The translations under genes and the position numbers were made by a program. Positions 1-9,509 of a DNA stretch of 64,000 nucleotides are shown piece after piece. The DNA lies in the NCBI GenBank assembly GCA_943370295.1, contig CALRQL020000001.1, positions 434,001-498,000 of the forward strand, in the 5' to 3' direction. The DNA is from SB11 sp943370295. GTDB lineage: Bacteria > Bacteroidota > Bacteroidia > UBA8524. Below the pieces are notes generated by a model. That model had not been told where the DNA came from, did not search any database, and saw nothing but the letters and a program-made list of their open reading frames with translations. Position 1 is the first letter of the stretch. Every line of letters starts with the position of its first letter.

Positions 1-3000
1 CGGCTGCCCCGGCCTATATAGCCCGTAACGTGCTGCATGATATACAAGGCTTTAGCAGTCGTATTACGGGTGCGCAAGATGCTGCGTTTATGGGAGTTTA
101 CTTGGCTAACAACTTTAGTAACAACATTATTGAAAATAATGAGATGTACTTGTTGCTGAATAATAGCTCAACCTCTACCGGATTTATTACCTGTATAGGT
201 ACTAACGGCGGCAACGGTGATATACGCAACAACAAACTATACAAAGTAAGCCACCAAACTACCTCGGCTAGTGCAGGAACCCTAATGGGTATTCACGTTA
301 ACGCAGGTACTTGGAATGTTTACAACAACCAAATTTTGTTTGCCAACGAGGCATTTGCAAATATGCCCGTGTCGTTGCAAGGTATTCGCTACTATTCAAC
401 CGCAGCCGTTGCCGGTAAAGTGCATAACAATACCATTGTATTGGGCGGACAAACACGCAGTACCAACTCATACGGATTGGTACACGGTAGCACTTCTGCA
501 AGGGTTGAGATGTATAATAACATCGTTATTAATAAAAATAACATGACCGGCGGTGCTACTTTCAGGGCCGTTGGTATTCATGCCGCTCCAAGTTCTTTCT
601 TCTCCAGCGATTTCAACGTGGTGTACACTCCGATTGAAGGCAATGCTTTCTACAACGTGAGCAATGCAACTGCTTATACCCCCCAAAGTTGGAATACGTT
701 AACCGGTCTTGAGAAAAATACAATCTTTAACACAATTCCTGTGTTTAGGGATACGTTGGTGGCCAACTTGCTGCTAACCCTTGATACCATTAACTGGAAA
801 TTAAATGCCGCGGGCAGAGCCACTACGTTTGGGAAAGACTACGAAGGCGAAACCCGCCACAACAACCAGCCTGATATTGGTGCCGACGAGTTTGGAGCGC
901 CCATGTTTGCCACACCGGTTTTTGTAGGTGGTAACGATACTTTGTGTGCAGGCAATAACCGCACACTTATTGCCCAAAACCCCAATGCAGGTGGTAAAAT
1001 ATACTGGTTTAACCAACCGTACGGAGGTGATACGTTACACATGGGTGATACATTAGTTACCGATACTATCACAGTCAACAGTGCATTTTATGCGCAGGTT
1101 TCAGACAGCCTTGTACGCAGTTACCGAATAGAAGTGCCTGTAAATATAATACCTGTATTGGCTCCTAATGTAGCAAATCTACCTATTGATTCGGTGTGTA
1201 ACGGTACATCTTGGACTTTAATTGCGGATTCAACCTCAGGTGCTGTAATTAGCTGGTACGATAGCCTGAATGCGGTGACACCGTTTCATATAGGCCGTTC
1301 TTATACTACACCTGTTTTAACAAGTGATACCATCTATTACATCAGTACAGTTAGTAACGGTTGTGTTTCTGCCAAAGTGCCTTTTACGGTGCTTGTAAGC
1401 GATACTACAGTAAGCACGCCTGCCATAAGCAGCCAAACAGTTTGCGAAGGCAGCAATGTTACGTGGACTGCTAACGGCCCTGATATTATCCGCTGGTATA
1501 ATGGCGAAACTGAAACTGAACCAATAGTTGAAGACACCATTTTTGATGCCGGTAACTTATACAACGATACTACCTATTGGTACGAAGTATTTAACGGCCG
1601 TTGTTTAGGCAACCGTAATACCGTTAACGTTACTGTAAACCCAATTCCAGCCGCTCCGGTTATTGACAGTCAGTTTGTGGTGTGCTATAACGGCAGCATT
1701 AATCTTGCTCCTGTTGTTAGCGGTACAGCTACTTGGTACGCTGATGCAGTTTCTACAATTCCCCTAAACACAGGCGCATTAATCTTTAATACTTTGGTTA
1801 CCGATACTACTTTGTTTGTTGATAATTCACAAGCAGGCTGTACAAGCGCAAGGGTTAAAACTACTATAAAAGTTCAAACCCCGGCTTCGGTAAACTTTGT
1901 AAGCGCAGCAAGCCCTATTTGCTTTAATACCAACTCGCAAATTGTGTTGAGCAAAAATGGAAACGGTACTATTAAGTGGTTTGATCAATACGCTGCAACT
2001 ACCGCTATAGCTACCGGTGATACATTAAACACAGCTACACTTGCTGCTGATAAAACCTATTACTATGAGCTGTTTGACGGATTGTGCACAACCGTTCGTG
2101 ATTCAGTTCAAATAGCGGTAATACCTTTTGCAATCAAGCCTGTAATTACTCCCGTTGATTCTGTTTGCTACGGTTTGTCGGATACACTTGTGGCTACTGC
2201 TGCCGGTGCTGTAATTAACTGGTACGAGAATAAAACATCAGCCCCTGTATATTCAGGTAACGACTTTGTGTTACCCGCAGTTACAGGTAATAAAAAATAC
2301 TTTGCCAAGGCAGTATATGCAGGTTGCGAAAGCGACTTTGAAACAGTGAATGTAAACGTTCGTGCATTGCCTCAACCCCCATTGGTTGATTCTGTTCAAC
2401 CTGTTTGTAGAGGAAACGCAGCAATACTGAAAGCAGTTACACCCGCAACAGCTGAGTGGTTTAACTCTCTGTTTGCAACTACTCCTTCATCTATAGGAAA
2501 TACTTACACTACTGCTAACCTGAATGTAAACACTACATTTTATGTGCAATCGTACGACGGTTATTGCCGCAGCGAAAAACGCCCTGTTGCAGTAACACTT
2601 CGTAATGCCCCTGCTGCACCTGTAGTTAAAACAGTTAATCCCTTCTGCTGGGGAGATAACGTAACCATCGAAGCAGGTTCAAACAGCATCGTGCGTTGGT
2701 ACAAAGAGGCTGCTGATACTGTGCCTTTTGTTGCTGATAGTACCTTGTTTGTAGGTAAGCTGTTTAAAGACACAACCTATTACATAGAAAGCTTCGACGG
2801 TTTCTGCACCAGCAGTAAAGTAACTTATAACGTAGGCGTAATCCGCTACATGGATGGCTTCTCCGTTTCAATTCCCGATTCAGCAAACATTAAAACCCAA
2901 GTTACTCTTAGTGCTACCGGTAATTTTGATAACCTGTACGGCTGGAACTTCGGTTCAGGTGCAAGCTTATCAAGTGCTACGGGCACAGGTCCCCACAATC

Positions 3001-3383
3001 TTGAGTGGAGCACTAAAGGATTGAAAAATGTACGCTTAACCATCACCAAAAAGGTAGGTGCAGTTACCTGCGATACAGTAATCACCAAAACGGTAAAAGT
3101 TTATAACCTTAGCGAATTGCTATCAACCCAAACAGTTGATAACGCTTCATTGCTAAGTGTTTATCCAAATCCGGTATCATCTGTACTGAATATCATTGCT
3201 ACAGAAGGAACCACCATTGCACATCTAACACTTGCCGATGTAACAGGTAAAACAGTTTACACAGAAGCTATGGAAGCTTCTCATAAAACAGTAGATGTAC
3301 AGGGCTTTGCCAAAGGAGTGTATTTGTTGCAAATCAGATTAAACAATGGCCAAACGGTAATGCAAAAGGTAATTATCGATTAA
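1..3383 (+). CDS. T9SS-exported beta-helix and Ig-like repeat protein, 5' truncated
   Basis: The reading frame is open to the left edge of the window; a GTG at 30 lies inside it, so the true start is upstream and this is the C-terminal part of a larger surface or secreted protein. The first ~290 visible residues have asparagine-rich short repeats of a right-handed parallel beta-helix and close with the motif DIGADEF, typical of such domains. Eight Ig-like repeats of about 80 residues follow (nt ~905-2850), each with the pattern C-G-x(5)-L then WY/WF then TYY, matching the CHU_C-associated Ig family. Next is a PKD-like module (GPHNLEWSTKG), then a type A T9SS sorting domain starting near nt 3158 (VYPNP, later GVYLLQ). 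It is probably an adhesin or matrix protein; I cannot name a ligand. The next gene starts 22 bases downstream and shares the C-terminal architecture. Confidence 0.85.
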   Translation, partial: AAPAYIARNVLHDIQGFSSRITGAQDAAFMGVYLANNFSNNIIENNEMYLLLNNSSTSTGFITCIGTNGGNGDIRNNKLYKVSHQTTSASAGTLMGIHVNAGTWNVYNNQILFANEAFANMPVSLQGIRYYSTAAVAGKVHNNTIVLGGQTRSTNSYGLVHGSTSARVEMYNNIVINKNNMTGGATFRAVGIHAAPSSFFSSDFNVVYTPIEGNAFYNVSNATAYTPQSWNTLTGLEKNTIFNTIPVFRDTLVANLLLTLDTINWKLNAAGRATTFGKDYEGETRHNNQPDIGADEFGAPMFATPVFVGGNDTLCAGNNRTLIAQNPNAGGKIYWFNQPYGGDTLHMGDTLVTDTITVNSAFYAQVSDSLVRSYRIEVPVNIIPVLAPNVANLPIDSVCNGTSWTLIADSTSGAVISWYDSLNAVTPFHIGRSYTTPVLTSDTIYYISTVSNGCVSAKVPFTVLVSDTTVSTPAISSQTVCEGSNVTWTANGPDIIRWYNGETETEPIVEDTIFDAGNLYNDTTYWYEVFNGRCLGNRNTVNVTVNPIPAAPVIDSQFVVCYNGSINLAPVVSGTATWYADAVSTIPLNTGALIFNTLVTDTTLFVDNSQAGCTSARVKTTIKVQTPASVNFVSAASPICFNTNSQIVLSKNGNGTIKWFDQYAATTAIATGDTLNTATLAADKTYYYELFDGLCTTVRDSVQIAVIPFAIKPVITPVDSVCYGLSDTLVATAAGAVINWYENKTSAPVYSGNDFVLPAVTGNKKYFAKAVYAGCESDFETVNVNVRALPQPPLVDSVQPVCRGNAAILKAVTPATAEWFNSLFATTPSSIGNTYTTANLNVNTTFYVQSYDGYCRSEKRPVAVTLRNAPAAPVVKTVNPFCWGDNVTIEAGSNSIVRWYKEAADTVPFVADSTLFVGKLFKDTTYYIESFDGFCTSSKVTYNVGVIRYMDGFSVSIPDSANIKTQVTLSATGNFDNLYGWNFGSGASLSSATGTGPHNLEWSTKGLKNVRLTITKKVGAVTCDTVITKTVKVYNLSELLSTQTVDNASLLSVYPNPVSSVLNIIATEGTTIAHLTLADVTGKTVYTEAMEASHKTVDVQGFAKGVYLLQIRLNNGQTVMQKVIID

Positions 3384-3405
3384 TCCGGTTAATAGTTTTT
3401 TAGAA

Positions 3406-6400
3406 ATGAAAACAAAAGGAATATATAAAATAACCGCTGTTTTAGCGATGCTGTTTATCAGCATTGTAGCAGTGGCACAGCCAAGCGGGGTGGCTCTTCC
3501 GTCATCATCCCCTTATACAGAAAACTTTAACAGCACCCCGGGTGCTTCAGGTAATGGCTATCCTGCAGGTTGGGGAGCCAACAACAAAGGTGCATGGGAT
3601 CCCACTATGGGTGTGGGAAGTGCATCAAGCACCACGGGTGATAACTACAACTATGGTTCTAGTATCGGGATTTTGGGTAGCGGAACAAATTACGACCCGG
3701 GTTATATCATACTTGTATTAACTAATACCACAGGAAAAAGCGGGTTAAAAATTAGTTACGATGTGTTGAAAATACGCGAGCAAACACGCACTTGCACCTT
3801 CAATCTGGAAGTAAGTACCACATCGGCTACTTCGGGTTTTAGTGCCATCAGTGGTGGGGCTTATAGCTCGGGCAGTATTACACAAGGTACCACCACCAGT
3901 TTTTCTAACATTAATATATCCGCCTTAGATAATAAATCAGGACCCGTATACATTCGCTGGTACTATGAATCATCGGGAAGCGGGTCTCGCGATGGAGTTG
4001 CCTTAGATAATGTATCCATAAGCTGGGATGCAGGCGTTGATGTTAATACACCTGCTGTAACCAACATAGGAGAAACTACAGCCGACCTATCGGCCAACTT
4101 AGCCTCAAACGGCGGTACAACTATTTTAGAGCGTGGATTTGTATGGTCTACCACTACCAACCCTTTAGTGGGTGGCGGCGGTGTTACCAAAGTAACGGCT
4201 TCAGGTACTTCAACCGGAACATTTACATCCTCGGTGACAGGCTTACCAGCCGGCACCCGTGTGTATTTCAAAGGATTTGCCCGTAACTCAACTGGCTCAT
4301 TTTATACTTCTGAGGTAAGCTTTATTACCCAATCGGCTGAACCTACTGCTTATCCAAGTTCATTTACTGCAACAGCCATTTCAAAAAACAGTATAAAACT
4401 TGATTGGACACAAGTTGCCGGAGCTAACGGATATTTAATCATTCAACGCAAGGGCGATGCCCCAACAGGGACTCCTGCTGATAAAACCGCCTATACACTT
4501 AATCAGGTGTTGGGTGATGGTACTATTGTGGGGCTTGTAACATCAGGAGCTACTGTAACCGCTACTATAAACGGGCTAATACAAGGAACAAGGTATTACT
4601 ATACGCTGTTTCCCTTTGGATATAATGGTACCAATACCGAAACCTACAATTACCGCACAGTGCCCATTATACCGCTGGCTAACGATAGCACTTGGGGATT
4701 CCCGCCATCGTTTAAATCAACTATAGAAGGAGTTTCAGGTTCAGAAGCGGCAGGGATTTCATCTCTGATAAATGATAATATCACTACTGCTGCCAACGGT
4801 ACACAAGTTTGGAAACTGCACGTAAAAGACGGTGGTGCTACCATGAACGATGCCGATGATTTACCCACCATTGTTACACGTATTACACTTAACAAAGCTG
4901 CAAAAAATACAGTTGCAAGCTGGTTGAATACGTTACAATCAGTAGGATTGGTAGATGATAGCACGGGTGCTGTGATTGCTAACGGTACTATTACCGCAAA
5001 CACCATCACCTTTAACGGACTTACCGTAACAGCCGCCGATAATAACTACCGTCCGCTTTCGGTTAGGTTGAGTTTGAAAGCCATTGCTCACAAAGACAGG
5101 GATACGTTCCATTTTTATGTGGATTCTGTTGGTACGCTCACCAAGTCTGTGTTAGAAAGCTCACAAACCCAAAACTTCATTTCTTACTCTGATTCAAGTA
5201 AAAACACTATTGATGTAGTGGCTACTAAGTTGCGCTTCATCACTCAGCCCCAAACAACGGTTGAAGCCGGTGCTTTTTTAACCAATACCATACAGGTTGA
5301 AGCGGTGGATGCCTTTAATACCCGCGATATTGATTTTAACGGGAACATTAGCCTAACCGCAACCGACGGAAACCTGATTGCAACCTCACGCAGCATTGCT
5401 GCTGTGAAAGGATTAGCAATATTTGATACTGTACGCTTTAACAGGATTTCAGCCAACGATACCTTGGTTGCTACAGCAGGTGCGTTAACGCTTGCAAAGA
5501 GCAACAGGTTTGTGGTTGAAGCTTCTAAAGGTTCTGATATAATTGCTGATGGAGGCTTTGTTTACCCTCAAAACATAATACATACTGATTACAACGATAC
5601 CGATGCGGTATCGCTTACCAATTCATTAGAAGTAATGTCTTTACTACTTCGCGATGGTGGTAATAATGATGATAACGACTTTGAACCTACTATTCTAAAA
5701 GGTTTAACATTTAATGTAAGCAAATCATACCTTATACGCAAAGCCGCCTTATTTGCAGGCAGCACAAAAGTTGCCGAGGTGGATAGCGTTGTAACTGTTG
5801 GCGCTAACAAACAGCTTGTATTTACAGGTTTTGCAATTACTGCCCCTGATAATGATTCATTACGTTTTTCATTGCGTGTAACCTTTAAAGATTCAGCAAT
5901 TGATGGCGATAACTTTGGTTTTGCCGTAGTTACTGCAACTGCTGATGCAGCAGCAAGTCAATTTACTGCTGCTAATGCCGGAGGAGCTGCAAGTTTAACC
6001 GCCGGTGCAAATAACAAGATAGATGTTATTGGGCGTATGATTAGGTTTATACAACAACCTACCGACGTATCGGAAGGTAGTGCCCAATTGCCGCCACCTT
6101 CGGTAGTTGCTACTGATAGTTTAGGTAACTTCGATTTAGCGGTTTATAATTATACGCTGAAAGTACTGGGCGGCTCAATATTCGATTTTCGTGCCATCAC
6201 ATCTGCCAATTCAAGCAATAATGGTGTCGCTACTTTTAGCCGTTTGATTTACGATATACCTGCTACAGGAGTTAAAATTTCTGTAAAAACCACAGGAATT
6301 GATAGTGCCGTGAGCGATACGTTTGAGGTAATGAAGCCTACATGGTTCCGTACTGTTCAATCCGGTAACTGGTCGGATACCCTTGTTTGGGAATTCTCAA

Positions 6401-9400
6401 AAAATTACGGTGTAAACTGGCAGGCTGCCAACGAGACCCTTGATTACAGCAAGCACGGCAGGATAACCATTCGCGCTGCTCACACTGTTCAAATGGACGG
6501 TTTAACCGCAGATGCAAATACCGTTGATGAACTTATTGTAGAAAGCAATGCGGTATTGATTACCCCACAAGGGGCCTATAATAAATTGACAGTAGTTGAC
6601 GGTTTGGCTACCGATGTGGTAATTGAAGGTAAGTTGTTGCACAGCAACCCCGTGGCCGGAAACGGTATTAGCATTGCTGCACCTGCAACAATGTTGGTTA
6701 AAAAGGGCGGAGCTGTTGAATTGGCTGCCTTTGGTGATGCCGCACATTGGGCAGGAAATACCAACATTACGTTTGAAGACAGTTCATTCTACATTCACAA
6801 TACACCTATTACCAATACCATTGGGGCGGTTACCATGTTCCCCAATGCAACTGCTACTGAAAAACCTGTTTTCAGGATTGCACAAAACTATACTTACCCC
6901 GGTTCATTTATAAACCCAATGGCAACCCTTGCCATCAATGGGTTGTTAAGCATTGATACTACAAAAACACTTACTATAAACGGTGGTGGTGAGCGTTTAC
7001 TGCGCAACGGTATTATAGGTGCGGGTAACCTTGTAATAGCCGATTCATCAAAAGTGCGCATTACTGCCGATGCTCAATTGAGCGGTAGCGGTAAAATAAG
7101 CGTTAACCATACTAAAGCGGTATTCCAAATTGGAACGGCCAGCTATACCGAACTTAAAAACAACAAAGAACTTACTACAACTGCCGCTAACGGGATTTCA
7201 GTAAGCGGCACGCTGAACGGGTTTACCAACGGCTTTAGCGGTAATGCTACTGCCAAAACCGAAGCAGGGGCAACCGTAATTACTGCAAACACTCAAGGTT
7301 TGGGTGGTTTGTTCAATACTTCGGGGGCTAAAACCTATCATCCTGCTACTGATTACATATTCAACGGTACAGTTGCGCAAAACAGTGGTAACACCATAGG
7401 TTTAACCGCACGTACAATAAAAGTAAACAATGCTTTCGGGTTGACTTTGGGTGATTCAGTAACTGTTACTGATACCCTGTATATCGGCCAAAGCAATGTG
7501 ACTTCATCAACTACCGCGATATTGACTATTGCTGCAAGCGGTGTGATTGACGGTTATTCAGCTACCAGCTTTATCAACGGACCATTGAATTTGTGGGTAG
7601 ATAATGCAGCAGTGTACTATCCCGTGGGTAAAACCACTTATGGGCCTGTAACCTATACTTCAACAGGTACACCTTCTTGGATTACCCTAGAGTACGTTAA
7701 CAACAACCCCAATGCAAACGGGTTTGATACAGCTAAAAGAGGGGCGGGGCTTGCCGCAATAAAAGCTAACGAATACTGGAAAATCCACTCATCAGCCAAA
7801 ACAACCGGAAACATTGAATTGCCTTATACTTCAAACTCAGCAATAACCGGTGTTGATATTCTTAACATCCGCGTAGTAAGCTGGAACGGAACCCGTTGGG
7901 TAAGTGAAGGTCCTGTGGCTCGCACTGCAACTTCTACACGTGTGGTTGCCGATGGATTAACCAACTATACAGTATTTACAGTAGGTGTTGATTCAACGTG
8001 TGCTATCCCTTCAGTTCCTGCCTTTGCTGCCAACAATGTGTGCGGTGCAGGTAATGTGGTAACACTTGCCGCCAGCGGAAACGGTGTTGTACGTTGGTTT
8101 ATCAATGCCAACGACGTTCAGCCGTTTGCACAAGGTACATCCGTAAATGTGGGCACATTGTTTACCGACAGTGTTTTTTATGCTGAGGTGAAAAACATTG
8201 GTTGCTATAGCAATCGCGTTGCTTATTCAGTTACTATTAACACCCCTCCCGCGGCCCCTTTGTTAAGCGGTACAACACAATTGTGTAACGCAACGGCAAC
8301 CGTACTAAATGCTGATACATTAGGTACCAATAACTGGTATGCCGATGTAAATGCTACGCTGCCAATATTTACCGGCGATGCGTTTGCAACAGGAAACCTA
8401 ACTAACGATACTTCTTTCTACGTAGAAAAAATACAAAGCGGCTGTGCAAGCACTACCCGTACAAGGATAGATGTGAACGTGAAGCCCGGAATACTTTCAC
8501 CCGTTAGCAATGGTGCGGAAGTTTGTTCAGGTGCAAAAGCAGTAGTAAATGCTGCTGCAAACTATACAATCCGTTGGTATGAGAATACAACTGCAAGCAC
8601 CCCGTTTTATAGCGGAACACGTTATACAACCGGTGTTTTAACCGCAGATTCTACTTTTTATGTAGAAGCTTTTGACGGTGCTTGCGCCAGCCCGCGCGCA
8701 CCCGTATTAGCTAAAGTACTTGCTTTACCTGCCGCTCCTATAATTACCCCCGGTGCGGTTTGCGTGGGCAATACAGCACAGATTGCGGCTAATGGCACCG
8801 GTACGGTGTATTGGTACAACGATACCACATCGGCAGCTATCAGCAGCGGAAACAGTTTTACTACCGCTCCGCTTACAGCTACCCGCACTTATTATGCAGC
8901 CATATTTGACGGTAAGTGTTTCAGCCCAAAAGTGGCCGCACTTGCTGAAGCGTTTGCAATACCCAGCAGTGCTACCATAAATGTACCTGCCAATGCGCCG
9001 ACAAATCAAACAGTAGCAATACAAACTACAGCCGTTGCCCAAAATTATGTGTGGGATTTCGGTACGGATGCTACTCCTCAAACAGCTACAGGTGCCGGTC
9101 CTCACAATGTGAAATGGTCTACCCAAGGCTCTAAAACAGTGAAGTTGAAACTGTGGAACGGAAACAGTGCCATAGCCTGCTCTACCGAGGTGCAAAACTT
9201 TGTGCAAGTAGGTGCAGGGGTTGGCGTGCAAGAGATTGCAGGTGCAAGCATAGCTGTATATCCTAACCCTGCCTCATCAGCTTTGACTCTTGATGTGGTG
9301 TTTGAAGCTGCACAATCGGGCAGTGTGTTGATTACAGATGCTACCGGAAAAACAGTTTACCAAACTGCTTTTGAAAATGTATCAGGCATAAATAAACAAT

Positions 9401-9489
9401 TGGATGTGACAGGCTTTGCTAAAGGCTTGTATATGCTGAAGGTGGCTACCGAAAACGGAGTTTCGGTACATAAAGTAATAGTTCAATAA
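3406..9489 (+). CDS. Giant T9SS-exported multi-domain surface protein (2027 aa)
   Basis: The N-terminus is a Sec signal peptide ending near residue 25 (VAVAQ). Residues ~26-205 form a beta-rich module with a secreted-lectin look. FN3-like and other beta-sandwich segments follow from ~210. From ~978 there is a region starting SGNWSDTLVWE with repeated HTV and ANTVDEL motifs, which looks like a beta-solenoid. Four CHU_C-type Ig repeats run from ~1535, then a PKD-like module at ~1885 (GPHNVKWS), and a type A T9SS sorting domain from ~1951 (VYPNPASS, DATGKTVY, KGLYMLKV). Export through the outer membrane by the T9SS with removal of the sorting domain is the known fate of such proteins. The downstream gene is a close paralogue except at its N-terminus. 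Binding target and role are not visible; adhesion or matrix formation is inferred. Confidence 0.88.
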   Translation: MKTKGIYKITAVLAMLFISIVAVAQPSGVALPSSSPYTENFNSTPGASGNGYPAGWGANNKGAWDPTMGVGSASSTTGDNYNYGSSIGILGSGTNYDPGYIILVLTNTTGKSGLKISYDVLKIREQTRTCTFNLEVSTTSATSGFSAISGGAYSSGSITQGTTTSFSNINISALDNKSGPVYIRWYYESSGSGSRDGVALDNVSISWDAGVDVNTPAVTNIGETTADLSANLASNGGTTILERGFVWSTTTNPLVGGGGVTKVTASGTSTGTFTSSVTGLPAGTRVYFKGFARNSTGSFYTSEVSFITQSAEPTAYPSSFTATAISKNSIKLDWTQVAGANGYLIIQRKGDAPTGTPADKTAYTLNQVLGDGTIVGLVTSGATVTATINGLIQGTRYYYTLFPFGYNGTNTETYNYRTVPIIPLANDSTWGFPPSFKSTIEGVSGSEAAGISSLINDNITTAANGTQVWKLHVKDGGATMNDADDLPTIVTRITLNKAAKNTVASWLNTLQSVGLVDDSTGAVIANGTITANTITFNGLTVTAADNNYRPLSVRLSLKAIAHKDRDTFHFYVDSVGTLTKSVLESSQTQNFISYSDSSKNTIDVVATKLRFITQPQTTVEAGAFLTNTIQVEAVDAFNTRDIDFNGNISLTATDGNLIATSRSIAAVKGLAIFDTVRFNRISANDTLVATAGALTLAKSNRFVVEASKGSDIIADGGFVYPQNIIHTDYNDTDAVSLTNSLEVMSLLLRDGGNNDDNDFEPTILKGLTFNVSKSYLIRKAALFAGSTKVAEVDSVVTVGANKQLVFTGFAITAPDNDSLRFSLRVTFKDSAIDGDNFGFAVVTATADAAASQFTAANAGGAASLTAGANNKIDVIGRMIRFIQQPTDVSEGSAQLPPPSVVATDSLGNFDLAVYNYTLKVLGGSIFDFRAITSANSSNNGVATFSRLIYDIPATGVKISVKTTGIDSAVSDTFEVMKPTWFRTVQSGNWSDTLVWEFSKNYGVNWQAANETLDYSKHGRITIRAAHTVQMDGLTADANTVDELIVESNAVLITPQGAYNKLTVVDGLATDVVIEGKLLHSNPVAGNGISIAAPATMLVKKGGAVELAAFGDAAHWAGNTNITFEDSSFYIHNTPITNTIGAVTMFPNATATEKPVFRIAQNYTYPGSFINPMATLAINGLLSIDTTKTLTINGGGERLLRNGIIGAGNLVIADSSKVRITADAQLSGSGKISVNHTKAVFQIGTASYTELKNNKELTTTAANGISVSGTLNGFTNGFSGNATAKTEAGATVITANTQGLGGLFNTSGAKTYHPATDYIFNGTVAQNSGNTIGLTARTIKVNNAFGLTLGDSVTVTDTLYIGQSNVTSSTTAILTIAASGVIDGYSATSFINGPLNLWVDNAAVYYPVGKTTYGPVTYTSTGTPSWITLEYVNNNPNANGFDTAKRGAGLAAIKANEYWKIHSSAKTTGNIELPYTSNSAITGVDILNIRVVSWNGTRWVSEGPVARTATSTRVVADGLTNYTVFTVGVDSTCAIPSVPAFAANNVCGAGNVVTLAASGNGVVRWFINANDVQPFAQGTSVNVGTLFTDSVFYAEVKNIGCYSNRVAYSVTINTPPAAPLLSGTTQLCNATATVLNADTLGTNNWYADVNATLPIFTGDAFATGNLTNDTSFYVEKIQSGCASTTRTRIDVNVKPGILSPVSNGAEVCSGAKAVVNAAANYTIRWYENTTASTPFYSGTRYTTGVLTADSTFYVEAFDGACASPRAPVLAKVLALPAAPIITPGAVCVGNTAQIAANGTGTVYWYNDTTSAAISSGNSFTTAPLTATRTYYAAIFDGKCFSPKVAALAEAFAIPSSATINVPANAPTNQTVAIQTTAVAQNYVWDFGTDATPQTATGAGPHNVKWSTQGSKTVKLKLWNGNSAIACSTEVQNFVQVGAGVGVQEIAGASIAVYPNPASSALTLDVVFEAAQSGSVLITDATGKTVYQTAFENVSGINKQLDVTGFAKGLYMLKVATENGVSVHKVIVQ

Positions 9490-9509
9490 GTAGTAACAAC
9501 GGATTAAAA

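Noticed and set aside
8725..9231. A 168-codon open frame on the minus strand
   Set aside because: Antisense to the Ig repeats of the 2027-residue protein; no family features.
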